A stretch of DNA of 7,811 nucleotides from Thiobacillus denitrificans (GTDB taxonomy: Bacteria; Pseudomonadota; Gammaproteobacteria; Burkholderiales; Thiobacillaceae), in assembly GCA_002424845.1 (NCBI GenBank), contig DILD01000043.1:1-7811 (forward strand), given 5' to 3'. Of the stretch, positions 1 through 5,004 are shown one piece after another (position 1 is the stretch's first letter; each line of letters starts with the position of its first letter). The notes beneath the pieces are model-generated. The model had not been told where the DNA came from, made no database searches, and was given only the letters and a program-made list of their open reading frames with translations. The position numbers and the translations under genes are program-made.

Positions 1-15
1 GGGGTTTTTCTACAG

Positions 16-82
16 CGTCAACGTAAAGTTGAGGGGCTGCGCCGCTTTTGCGCAGTCCCGCTCGAACGACAGGTTATGAGTC
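16..82 (-). repeat. attC-like recombination site
   Basis: On the minus strand the order is R'' TCATAAC (79-73), a 5-base spacer, L'' (67-50), a 7-base loop, L' (42-28), a 5-base spacer, and R' GTTGACG (22-16). The arms pair over about 15 bp. The L'' arm carries unpaired bases, including the C after GTT (GTT-C-GAG against CTC-AAC), which is the position and side of the extrahelical base in known attC sites and fixes the orientation as minus. The 5-base spacers also fit the family. The R boxes are divergent: AAC/GTT is kept, the remaining bases only partly. Confidence 0.7.
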
Positions 83-460
83 TGGTGCTACCACTCAAGG
101 TTTTTCCCTTGCTGAATAATTTCATTTGTCCAGGCTAACACAAGGCATAAGCCTGAGTTTTCAACTCCCAATTTTCTACGCTCTTGACCAGCATACCCAC
201 CATAGATATTTTCAAGCTGAGTCTCGTAATAAGACTCGAAGTCACCATAAGCTTTGCTATCCAGATGAATGCTCAGATCAACATCTGACCCCGCACGCTC
301 TTTTAGAAAACGCAATACACGTTTTCCTTCTATTGCTTTATGAATGTCTTCAATAGTGATGTCACTATATTTCCCGGAATCAATGAGACTGTTAATGTGT
401 AAAACAAGTAATGTGAGTGCAGATACTTTCATAATATTTCCTTGTTATTAAGACTCATAA
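22..460 (-). mobile_element. Probable integron gene cassette (one gene plus attC-like site)
   Basis: Read on the minus strand, the unit starts with TTATGAGTC just after a G at 461, has one gene starting 28 bases further on, and ends with an attC-like hairpin site whose crossover G is at 22. GACTCATAAC at the start of the attC (minus strand, 82->73) is the exact reverse complement of GTTATGAGTC at the cassette's 5' boundary (minus strand, 461->452). Cassettes are expected to show this because R'' must pair with R' in the circular form. The short 5' leader, the single gene and the attC right after the stop codon are all typical. The gene is visibly AT-richer than the nrt genes. The core sequence departs from the RYYYAAC/GTTRRRY consensus and no integrase gene is seen, so the unit could belong to an integrase-less attC cluster or lie at an array end. 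Confidence 0.7.
88..432 (-). CDS. Cassette-borne hypothetical protein, 114 residues
   Basis: I do not recognise this protein. It starts at ATG 432 with an AAGGA ribosome-binding site about 6 bases upstream, and stops with TAG at 88, nine bases before the attC R'' core. The N-terminus is hydrophobic and helical (residues 1-17, followed by SGKYSD). The middle is charged, and the C-terminal part holds an acidic, aromatic stretch (about 63-79, with several Tyr and Phe) ending in a Leu/Val/Trp-rich helix (95-106). There is no clear signal peptide and no catalytic motif I can name. The N-terminal hydrophobic run could be an export signal or a buried helix. Base composition is AT-rich compared with the nrt genes. 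Placement in an integron cassette suggests a mobile accessory function. Confidence 0.72.
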   Translation of the reverse strand: MKVSALTLLVLHINSLIDSGKYSDITIEDIHKAIEGKRVLRFLKERAGSDVDLSIHLDSKAYGDFESYYETQLENIYGGYAGQERRKLGVENSGLCLVLAWTNEIIQQGKNLEW

Positions 461-470
461 CGAATGAAAT

Positions 471-740
471 GGACTCCCCCGCCCCCGACGGCATCTGATG
501 TGCCAGATTGAAGGGCGTGGTTCCGATCAATCGAAAGAGGAGGAGAGTCCGTCATGAATGTTACTACCGTAGGAACTGACCTAGCCAAGAACGTATTCAG
601 TGTGCACGGCGTTGATGCGCACGGCAAGCCTGTGCTGAAGAAGACCCTCTCGCGCGGCAAGCTGCTCGAATGCTTCGCCAACCTGCCGCCCTGCGTCATC
701 GGCATGGAAGCCTGCAGCGGCGCCCACCATTGAGCGCGCT
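471..740 (+). mobile_element. IS110-family element, truncated left end
   Basis: The remnant has about 80 bases of leader and the 5' part of a transposase gene; everything after about 740 is missing. The left boundary is estimated from where the residual attC sequence (461 to about 470) gives way to GGACTCCCCC. IS110-family elements carry no classical terminal inverted repeats, so the edge is uncertain by several bases. GGACTC at 471-476 recurs inverted as GAGTCC at 545-550, beside the transposase ribosome-binding site. Its position next to a cassette boundary fits the IS1111-attC subgroup, which targets attC sites; that assignment is inference. Confidence 0.68.
554..739 (+). pseudogene. IS110-family transposase, N-terminal fragment
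   Basis: The reading frame from ATG 554, with a strong AGGAGGA ribosome-binding site upstream, encodes 59 residues beginning MNVTTVGTDLAKNVFSVHG. This is the conserved start of the IS110 DEDD transposase/recombinase domain. The first catalytic Asp is in GTDLAKN (D9) and the Glu in GMEAC (E52). The frame ends at TGA 731. Family members usually read ..AHHWAR.. here, and the codons after the TGA still read Ala-Arg, so the stop looks like a TGG->TGA change and homology continues to about 739 before unrelated sequence begins. The full family length is over 300 residues, so the C-terminal Tnp_20 part is gone and the fragment cannot be active. Confidence 0.82.
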
Positions 741-1060
741 CTTTTGAAGAGCCAGGGTCAGGTCTTTCATTATCACATCAACGTTTCCCGGATACCTCAC
801 AGGCATCAGGGTCAAGCCTTACAAAACAACATCCCTGTGCTTATTTCGGGACGACAGCTCCGACCTGCAAATCAGACAGTCACGGTGGCCCCTATGACAG
901 GCCGCTCAGGCCGAAAAGCACTCAACTGATTCCGGGAGCTCAGCGTCAGCACCACGCCAGATAGCCGACCTTCATTGCTTCGAAATCTGAACGGCGGCTT
1001 GGGGTCGAATGCGGTCGCCGCACCCGCTTTCAAGAAATGGCGGATCCACGCCTGTTTCGG
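741..1060. other. Gene-less stretch of unassigned, apparently degenerate DNA
   Basis: No convincing gene lies here: short frames lack ribosome-binding sites and recognisable protein features. An imperfect direct repeat is present, CAGGGTCAGGTCTTTCA at 753-769 and CAGGGTCAAGCCTTACA at 807-823 (14 of 17 identical). The segment around 980-1020 looks like intergenic remnant sequence. The stretch separates the mobile-element scar from the nrt terminator and probably holds the debris of a deletion. No attC, integrase or tRNA is visible. Confidence 0.5.
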
Positions 1061-1065
1061 TCTCC

Positions 1066-1098
1066 CAATAAAAAGCCCGCCGTCTCTGACAGCGGGCT
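1066..1098 (-). terminator. Rho-independent terminator of the nrt operon
   Basis: On the minus strand, AGCCCGC (1098-1092), an 11-base loop and GCGGGCT (1080-1074) form a GC-rich 7-bp stem followed directly by TTTTATT. It lies about 35 bases past the nrtD stop, so the operon ends here without a nitrate or nitrite reductase gene. Confidence 0.88.
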
Positions 1099-1132
1099 GG
1101 GCGCGTTGGAATGCCTGGTCGCTTGCGGTGCG

Positions 1133-1930
1133 TCAGGCCGCTTCCTTCGGCCGCATCTGGCGGCTGTAGAGGAATTCCAGGACCTGGCTGCGCAGGGCGT
1201 GGTACTTCGGGTCGTGCGCAAGCTGCAGGCGGTCGCGCAGGCGGGGCAGGTCGACGGTGAGGATTTCGCCGATGGTGGCGGCCGGGCCGTTGGTCATCAT
1301 CACGATGCGGTCGCTCAGCAAAACGGCTTCGTCGACGTCATGGGTGACCATGATGACCGTGCTCTTGGTCGCCGCGACGATCTTCATCAGTTCGTCCTGC
1401 AGGTGGGCGCGGGTCAGGGCGTCGAGCGCGCCGAAGGGCTCGTCCATCAGCAGCACTTTCGGTTCCATCGCCAGCGCGCGGGCGATGCCGACACGCTGCT
1501 TCATGCCGCCGGAGATTTCGCCCGGCAGCTTGCCGGTGGCGTGGGTGAGGCCCACCAGTTCCAGTGCGGCGGTGGTGCGCGCCTTCAGTTGCGCCCTGGT
1601 TTCGCTGCCGCCGAATACCTTTTCCACCGCGAGGTAGACGTTCTCGAACGCGGTAAGCCAGGGCAGCAGCGAGTGGTTCTGGAACACCACCCCGCGTTCC
1701 GGTCCCGGTCCCTTGATCTCCTTGTTGGCGAGCAGCAGCACGCCGTCGGTGGCGTCGAGCAGACCGGCCACCAGATTCAGCAGCGTGGATTTGCCGCAAC
1801 CGGAATGGCCGATCAGCGCGATGAACTCACCCTGTTCGACGTTGAGGTCGATGCCGGTGAGGGCGGTGAACTTGCCTTTCTTGGTGCTGAACACCATCGA
1901 GGCGTTTTCGATCTGGACGTAGCTTTGCAT
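1133..1930 (-). CDS. nrtD: Nitrate ABC transporter ATP-binding protein NrtD
   Basis: This is the cytoplasmic ATPase that powers NrtAB-type uptake of nitrate (cyanate and bicarbonate systems are close relatives). In the 265-residue protein, Walker A is GHSGCGKST (41-49), the Q-loop Gln is at 84, the signature is ISGGMKQR (139-146, Ile where Leu is usual), Walker B is VLLMDEP (159-165), the D-loop is GALD (167-170) and the switch His is at 197 in VTHD. The NPLP-like loop (SLLPWL, 87-92) is typical of the nitrate/sulfonate/taurine group. I chose ATG 1930, with AAGGA upstream; an in-frame start at 2032 would add 34 residues translated from a repeat. The protein lacks the C-terminal substrate-binding-like domain of cyanobacterial NrtC, so it is NrtD-like. 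It is the last gene of the operon, 98 bases after nrtB. Confidence 0.9.
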   Translation of the reverse strand: MQSYVQIENASMVFSTKKGKFTALTGIDLNVEQGEFIALIGHSGCGKSTLLNLVAGLLDATDGVLLLANKEIKGPGPERGVVFQNHSLLPWLTAFENVYLAVEKVFGGSETRAQLKARTTAALELVGLTHATGKLPGEISGGMKQRVGIARALAMEPKVLLMDEPFGALDALTRAHLQDELMKIVAATKSTVIMVTHDVDEAVLLSDRIVMMTNGPAATIGEILTVDLPRLRDRLQLAHDPKYHALRSQVLEFLYSRQMRPKEAA

Positions 1931-1946
1931 GTCTTTTTCCTTAGTG

Positions 1947-2030
1947 GAGAGTCGAGAGCTGAGAGTCGAGAGTTTGTGAGCGGGAGCTGGCTTATCTTGC
2001 TCTCCGCTCTCGACTCTCGGCTCTCCGCTC
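1947..2030. repeat. Tandem and inverted GAGAGTCGAGAG repeats between nrtB and nrtD
   Basis: GAGAGTCGAGAG occurs twice in tandem (1947-1958 and 1961-1972, a 14-base period). The reverse complement GCTCTCGACTCTC lies at 2006-2018, a perfect 13-bp inverted match to 1947-1959. Related CTCTCCGCTC units flank it up to 2030, just touching the nrtB stop. In mRNA it would form a stable hairpin with two alternative 5' partners. There is no T-run, so it is not a simple terminator. Confidence 0.8.
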
Positions 2031-2937
2031 AATCGTAACTAAAGCGTTTCGCGATCAGCATCAGCAGTTGTTCGAGCAAGAGCCCGACGATGCCGACGAC
2101 GAAGATGGCGATGATGATGTGGGCGACGTTGAGGTTGTTCCATTCGTCCCACACCCAGAAGCCGATGCCGACGCCGCCGGTGAGCATTTCGGCGGCGACG
2201 ATCACCAGCCAGGCCACGCCGATGGCGAGCCGCACGCCGGTGAGCACGTAGGGCAGCACCGCCGGGAACAGGATTTTGGTGAAAACCTTGAACTCGGACA
2301 GGTTGAGCACGCGGGCGACGTTCATGTAGTCCTGCGGGATGCGCTGCACGCCGGCGGCGGTGTTGAGCACCATCGGCCAGATGCTGGAGATGAAGATCAC
2401 CCAGATCGACGCCGGCTCGGCCTTCTGCAGTATCAGCAGGCCGATCGGCAGCCAGGCCAGCGGCGACACCGGGCGCAGGATGCTGATCACGGGCGAGAGC
2501 ATGCGGTTGAGAAAGTCGAAGCGGCCGATCATGAAGCCGAGCGGGATGCCGACGGCGGCGGCAAGGCCGAAACCGATGCCGACCCGATACAGCGAGTGGA
2601 GGATGTTCCAGCCGATGCCCTGGTCGTTGGGGCCGTTGTCATAGAACGGGTCGGAAAAGAGTTCCACCGCGGCCGTCCAGGTTTCGCTGGGGCCGGGAAT
2701 CTGCCCGCCGCTGTTGGCCACCAGCGCCCACAGCGCCACGAACAGCAGCATGCCGAGCAACGGCGGAATGGCGTTCTTGAAAAGGTTCAGCGTGCCTTCG
2801 ATGAAACGCTTGCCCGACTCGGTTTCGAAATAGGGCGTACGCCGGGCCGTCGCAGCGGGTATTTTGGACGTCAGGGCGACATCCTCGCCTGACAGGATTT
2901 CGCTCAAATTTTCGGGTGTTGCATTGATTGCGCTCAT
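2029..2937 (-). CDS. nrtB: Nitrate ABC transporter permease NrtB
   Basis: This is the inner-membrane subunit of the nitrate importer, expected to work as a dimer with NrtD on the cytoplasmic side. It has 302 residues: a polar N-terminal tail of about 50 residues, then hydrophobic segments at roughly 58-75, 117-137, 163-171, 178-196, 229-251 and 272-296. The EAA-type coupling loop lies at about 203-230 (YMNVARVLNLSEFKVF then KILFPAVLP), the part that docks on the ATPase. ATG 2937 has AGGAG 7 bases upstream; a longer in-frame start at 2991 lies inside the upstream hairpin and lacks support. The gene follows the globin by 69 bases. Relatives transport bicarbonate (CmpB) or cyanate; the nasT and NtrC context favours nitrate. 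Confidence 0.9.
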   Translation of the reverse strand: MSAINATPENLSEILSGEDVALTSKIPAATARRTPYFETESGKRFIEGTLNLFKNAIPPLLGMLLFVALWALVANSGGQIPGPSETWTAAVELFSDPFYDNGPNDQGIGWNILHSLYRVGIGFGLAAAVGIPLGFMIGRFDFLNRMLSPVISILRPVSPLAWLPIGLLILQKAEPASIWVIFISSIWPMVLNTAAGVQRIPQDYMNVARVLNLSEFKVFTKILFPAVLPYVLTGVRLAIGVAWLVIVAAEMLTGGVGIGFWVWDEWNNLNVAHIIIAIFVVGIVGLLLEQLLMLIAKRFSYD

Positions 2938-2968
2938 ATCGCACTCCTGAGTGTTAACGACGCCGTTT

Positions 2969-2999
2969 GGCCGCCTGCATTGGTCAGACACAGGCGGCC
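2969..2999 (-). other. Intercistronic hairpin between globin gene and nrtB
   Basis: GGCCGCCTG (2969-2977) and CAGGCGGCC (2991-2999) form a perfect 9-bp GC-rich stem with a 13-base loop. On the minus strand it is followed by AAACGG, not a U-run, so it is unlikely to be an intrinsic terminator. Placed between the globin stop and the nrtB ribosome-binding site, it could be an RNA-processing or stability element that sets different levels for nrtA-globin and nrtB-nrtD. Confidence 0.7.
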
Positions 3000-3006
3000 G
3001 GGGCGG

Positions 3007-3420
3007 TCATGCCGGGGCGTAGGCGGCCTGTTTCATGGCGGATGCCAGCGTGGTGTAGGTTTCCACCCAGGCATCCTTGACTGCCGGGGTGAACTGCTCG
3101 CCCAGACCCTTGCCCAGGATCCAGATCAGCGCGCTGCCCACGGTGTCGTAATGGGCTTCGGTCACGCCGTAAGCGACATGGCGGCGTCCCATGTCCTGGA
3201 CCGCCCCCAGAATGGGGCCGAGGTTATCCAGACTGTTGACGGCCGTGTTGATGATGGTCATCAGCTTGCGTCCCTGTTCGACCATGTCGCCCTTGAACAT
3301 GCCGCGCAGGGAGGGATCGAGCTCGAACAGCTGGCCATAGAACAGCTTGGCTGCGCTGTCCGAGATCGGCAGCACCTGCTGCCAGCTGCTGCGTACCAGT
3401 GCGATTTTTTCGGGTGTCAT
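3007..3420 (-). CDS. Single-domain globin (Vitreoscilla/flavohemoglobin type)
   Basis: This is a 137-residue haem protein with the globin fold and no reductase domain. Aligned by eye with Vitreoscilla haemoglobin and Hmp, the key positions are Tyr28 (B10), Phe42 (CD1), Gln49 (E7), proximal His81 (F8) in RRHVAYGV and Tyr91 ten residues later. The Glu that pairs with the His and Tyr in flavohaemoglobins appears replaced by Ala (about 133), so the proximal pocket may differ. Databases often label such proteins 'hemin receptor', which is misleading. ATG 3420 has AAGGA upstream, and the gene starts 11 bases after the nrtA stop, so translation is probably coupled. In Bradyrhizobium a single-domain haemoglobin (Bjgb) is encoded with assimilatory nitrate reductase and detoxifies NO; a similar role is inferred here. 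Oxygen or NO sensing is an alternative. Confidence 0.87.
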   Translation of the reverse strand: MTPEKIALVRSSWQQVLPISDSAAKLFYGQLFELDPSLRGMFKGDMVEQGRKLMTIINTAVNSLDNLGPILGAVQDMGRRHVAYGVTEAHYDTVGSALIWILGKGLGEQFTPAVKDAWVETYTTLASAMKQAAYAPA

Positions 3421-3431
3421 GATGATTCCTT

Positions 3432-4703
3432 TCAGACCTTGACCTTGAAGCCGTCGGCGTACTTGGCCGGATCTTTTCCGTCCCATGTCACGCCGTCGAT
3501 GAGCTTCGATGTACGCATGTCGGACTTGGGCAGCGGGACTTTCACCTGGGCCGCCGCCTCCTTGTAAAGCTCGATCTTGTTGACCTTTTTCGCCACACCG
3601 AGGTAATCCGGGTGGTCCTTCAACAGGCCCCAGCGCTTGTGCTGGGTGAGGAACCACATGCCATCCGAGAGATAGGGGTAGTTGACCGTGCCGCCGTTGT
3701 AGAACTTCATGTAGTTCGGGTCCTGCCACTTCTTGCCGAGACCGTTCTCGTACTGGCCGAGCATGCGGTCTTTGATCACGTCGAACGGCGCATTGACGTA
3801 GGACTTCTCGGAAATGACCTTGGCGACTTCCGAACGATTGCCCATGACGTCGATGTACTTCGATGCTTCGAGGATCGCCATCGTCATCGCGCGTGCCGTA
3901 TTCGGATATCGCTGCACGAACTCATCGGTGGTGCCGACGACTTTTTCCGGGTGGTTGACCCACACGTCCTGGCTGGTGGCGGCGGAGAATCCGATCTTGT
4001 CGAAAATCGCGCGCTGGTTCCACGGTTCGCCCACGCAGAAGCCGTCCATGTTGCCGACGCGCATGTTGGCGACCATCTGCGGGGGCGGCACCACGATGTT
4101 CTTCACGTCCTTGAACGGGTTGATGCCGTAGGTCGCCAGCCAGTAATACAGCCACATCGCGTGAGTGCCGGTGGGGAAGGTCTGGGCGAAGGTGTATTCG
4201 CGCGGCTCGGCCTTCACCAGCCTGGCGAGGCTGGCGCCGTCGGTCACGCCCTTTTCCTTCAACTGGTTGGAGAGCGTAATGCCCTGGCCGTTGTTGTTGA
4301 TCGCCATCAGCACCGCCATGTCCTTCTTCGGTCCGCCGATGCCGAGCTGCACGCCGTAGATCAGGCCGTACAGCACGTGCGCCGCGTCGAGTTCGCCGTT
4401 GACCAGCTTGTCGCGCACCGCCGCCCACGAGGCTTCCTTGGTTGGCGTGATGGTGATGCCGTACTTCTTGTCGAAGCCTTTTACCGCGGCCATGACCACC
4501 GAGGCGCAGTCGGTCAGCGGAATGAAACCGATTTTCACATCGGTTTTTTCAGGGGCGTCGGAACCGGCGGCCCAGGCACCCTGGCGCACGCCCGGCGGCA
4601 CCAGGGCCATGAGGGCGGCGGCTACGGAAAGTCCGGTGGTTTTTTTCATGAAATCACGCTTGCTCTGATCTTGTACAAGGGGTTTGTCGAGGGTGTCGCT
4701 CAC
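3432..4703 (-). CDS. nrtA: Nitrate ABC transporter substrate-binding protein NrtA
   Basis: This periplasmic receptor delivers nitrate to NrtB. It has 423 residues with a Tat-like signal at the N-terminus: SKRDFMKK (14-21), a hydrophobic core (22-35) and an AWA cleavage motif (43-45). The motif has Lys-Arg instead of Arg-Arg. The mature part shows the NrtA/CmpA/NasS family pattern: KIGFIPLTDCAS (57-68), FPTGTHAMWLYYWLA (176-190), PPPQMVANMR (206-215) and GFCVGEPWNQ (221-230). The start is GTG at 4703 with GGAG 8 bases upstream. It is the first gene of the operon, behind the attenuator leader. The signal peptide separates it from cytoplasmic NasS sensors. CmpA-type bicarbonate binding cannot be excluded from sequence alone, but the regulation argues for nitrate. 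Confidence 0.9.
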   Translation of the reverse strand: MSDTLDKPLVQDQSKRDFMKKTTGLSVAAALMALVPPGVRQGAWAAGSDAPEKTDVKIGFIPLTDCASVVMAAVKGFDKKYGITITPTKEASWAAVRDKLVNGELDAAHVLYGLIYGVQLGIGGPKKDMAVLMAINNNGQGITLSNQLKEKGVTDGASLARLVKAEPREYTFAQTFPTGTHAMWLYYWLATYGINPFKDVKNIVVPPPQMVANMRVGNMDGFCVGEPWNQRAIFDKIGFSAATSQDVWVNHPEKVVGTTDEFVQRYPNTARAMTMAILEASKYIDVMGNRSEVAKVISEKSYVNAPFDVIKDRMLGQYENGLGKKWQDPNYMKFYNGGTVNYPYLSDGMWFLTQHKRWGLLKDHPDYLGVAKKVNKIELYKEAAAQVKVPLPKSDMRTSKLIDGVTWDGKDPAKYADGFKVKV

Positions 4704-4826
4704 GGTGTGTTCTCCAAATATCCAGAGGGCATAAATAAAAAAGGCGTCGCCTTGAGGGCGGACGCCTTTGTCCAGTTGCGAAAGAGTTGGTGGTCACGCT
4801 GAAAGCCACATCATTGCGACTGTTCA
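4704..4826 (-). promoter_or_regulatory. ANTAR-responsive antitermination leader of nrtA
   Basis: Two hairpins with six-base loops precede the attenuator on the minus strand. P1 (4821-4804) has stem AGUCGC/GUGGCU (6 pairs, two of them G-U) and loop AAUGAU. P2 (4773-4760) has stem GGAC/GUCC and loop AAAGGC. Both loops have A at position 1 and G at position 4, the signature of RNA bound by ANTAR-domain proteins. They are 30 nt apart. P2 uses AAAGGCGTCC, which is also the 5' arm of the terminator, so P2 and terminator exclude each other. P1 would begin about 5 nt from the predicted transcript start. The cognate protein NasT is encoded immediately upstream. The mechanism is known for nitrate and nitrite genes in Klebsiella, Azotobacter and Paracoccus; its action here is inferred. 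Confidence 0.85.
4731..4769 (-). terminator. Intrinsic terminator (attenuator) in the nrtA leader
   Basis: On the minus strand, AAAGGCGT-C-CGCC (4769-4757), loop CTCAA and GGCGACGCC (4751-4743) form a strong stem with one bulged base, running into TTTTTT A TTTAT. It ends about 27 bases before the GTG of nrtA, inside the transcript made from the sigma54 promoter. Unmodified transcripts should therefore stop before the operon. Its 5' arm overlaps hairpin P2. Confidence 0.9.
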
Positions 4827-4836
4827 GTTCTGGATT

Positions 4837-4852
4837 AGCAACCGCTGTGCCA
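4837..4852 (-). promoter_or_regulatory. Sigma54 promoter of nrtA
   Basis: On the minus strand, TGGCACAGCGGTTGCT matches the -24/-12 consensus TGGCACRNNNNTTGCW at every defined base, with GG and GC ten bases apart. The predicted start is near 4826, just before P1 of the leader. Confidence 0.9.
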
Positions 4853-4928
4853 GCTATGCCAATTCCTTGTGTTGCATGGGCTTGGCAGGGATTGGGCCTG
4901 ATATCGCGCGGGCCTGTTCATCCCGCCG

Positions 4929-4945
4929 TGCACCTCCGCGGTGCG
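4929..4945. promoter_or_regulatory. NtrC-type enhancer site 1
   Basis: TGCACCTCCGCGGTGCG fits the NtrC palindrome TGCACC-N5-GGTGCA with one mismatch. Its centre is about 111 bp upstream of the predicted start of nrtA, a usual distance for a sigma54 activator. Confidence 0.8.
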
Positions 4946-4959
4946 GATTTTTTATTCCA

Positions 4960-4976
4960 TGCACCAATCAGGGCTG
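4960..4976. promoter_or_regulatory. NtrC-type enhancer site 2 (one strong half)
   Basis: TGCACCA at 4960-4966 is a perfect half-site; the other half is poorly conserved. The centre lies 31 bp from site 1, about three helical turns, so two NtrC dimers would sit on the same face, as at the E. coli glnAp2 enhancer. Confidence 0.6.
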
Positions 4977-4980
4977 CATT

Positions 4981-5003
4981 AAATTAATCAGCGTCGCCGC
5001 TGA
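4981..5003 (-). terminator. Probable nasT terminator
   Basis: Just after the nasT stop, TCAGCG (5003-4998), tetraloop GCGA and CGCTGA (4993-4988) form a 6-bp stem followed by TTAATTT. The tail is T-rich but broken, so termination may be partial. It would isolate nasT from the nrtA promoter. Confidence 0.55.
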
Positions 5004-5004
5004 G

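Noticed and set aside
471..553. Bridge RNA encoded in the IS110 left leader
   Set aside because: The leader is only about 80 bases and the right end of the element is missing; no bridge-RNA loops could be supported.
1931..2032. Longer nrtD start at 2032
   Set aside because: The extra 34 residues come from the GAGAGTC repeats; ATG 1930 has a good ribosome-binding site and fits the family length.
1037..2038. Plus-strand open frame of 333 codons opposite nrtD
   Set aside because: It is a shadow of nrtD, with low-complexity His/Gln/Asp/Gly content. It runs through the terminator and the intergenic repeat.
3612..4802. Plus-strand open frame of 396 codons opposite nrtA
   Set aside because: It is antisense to a well-recognised NrtA, rich in His/Val/Asp, and has no start signal.
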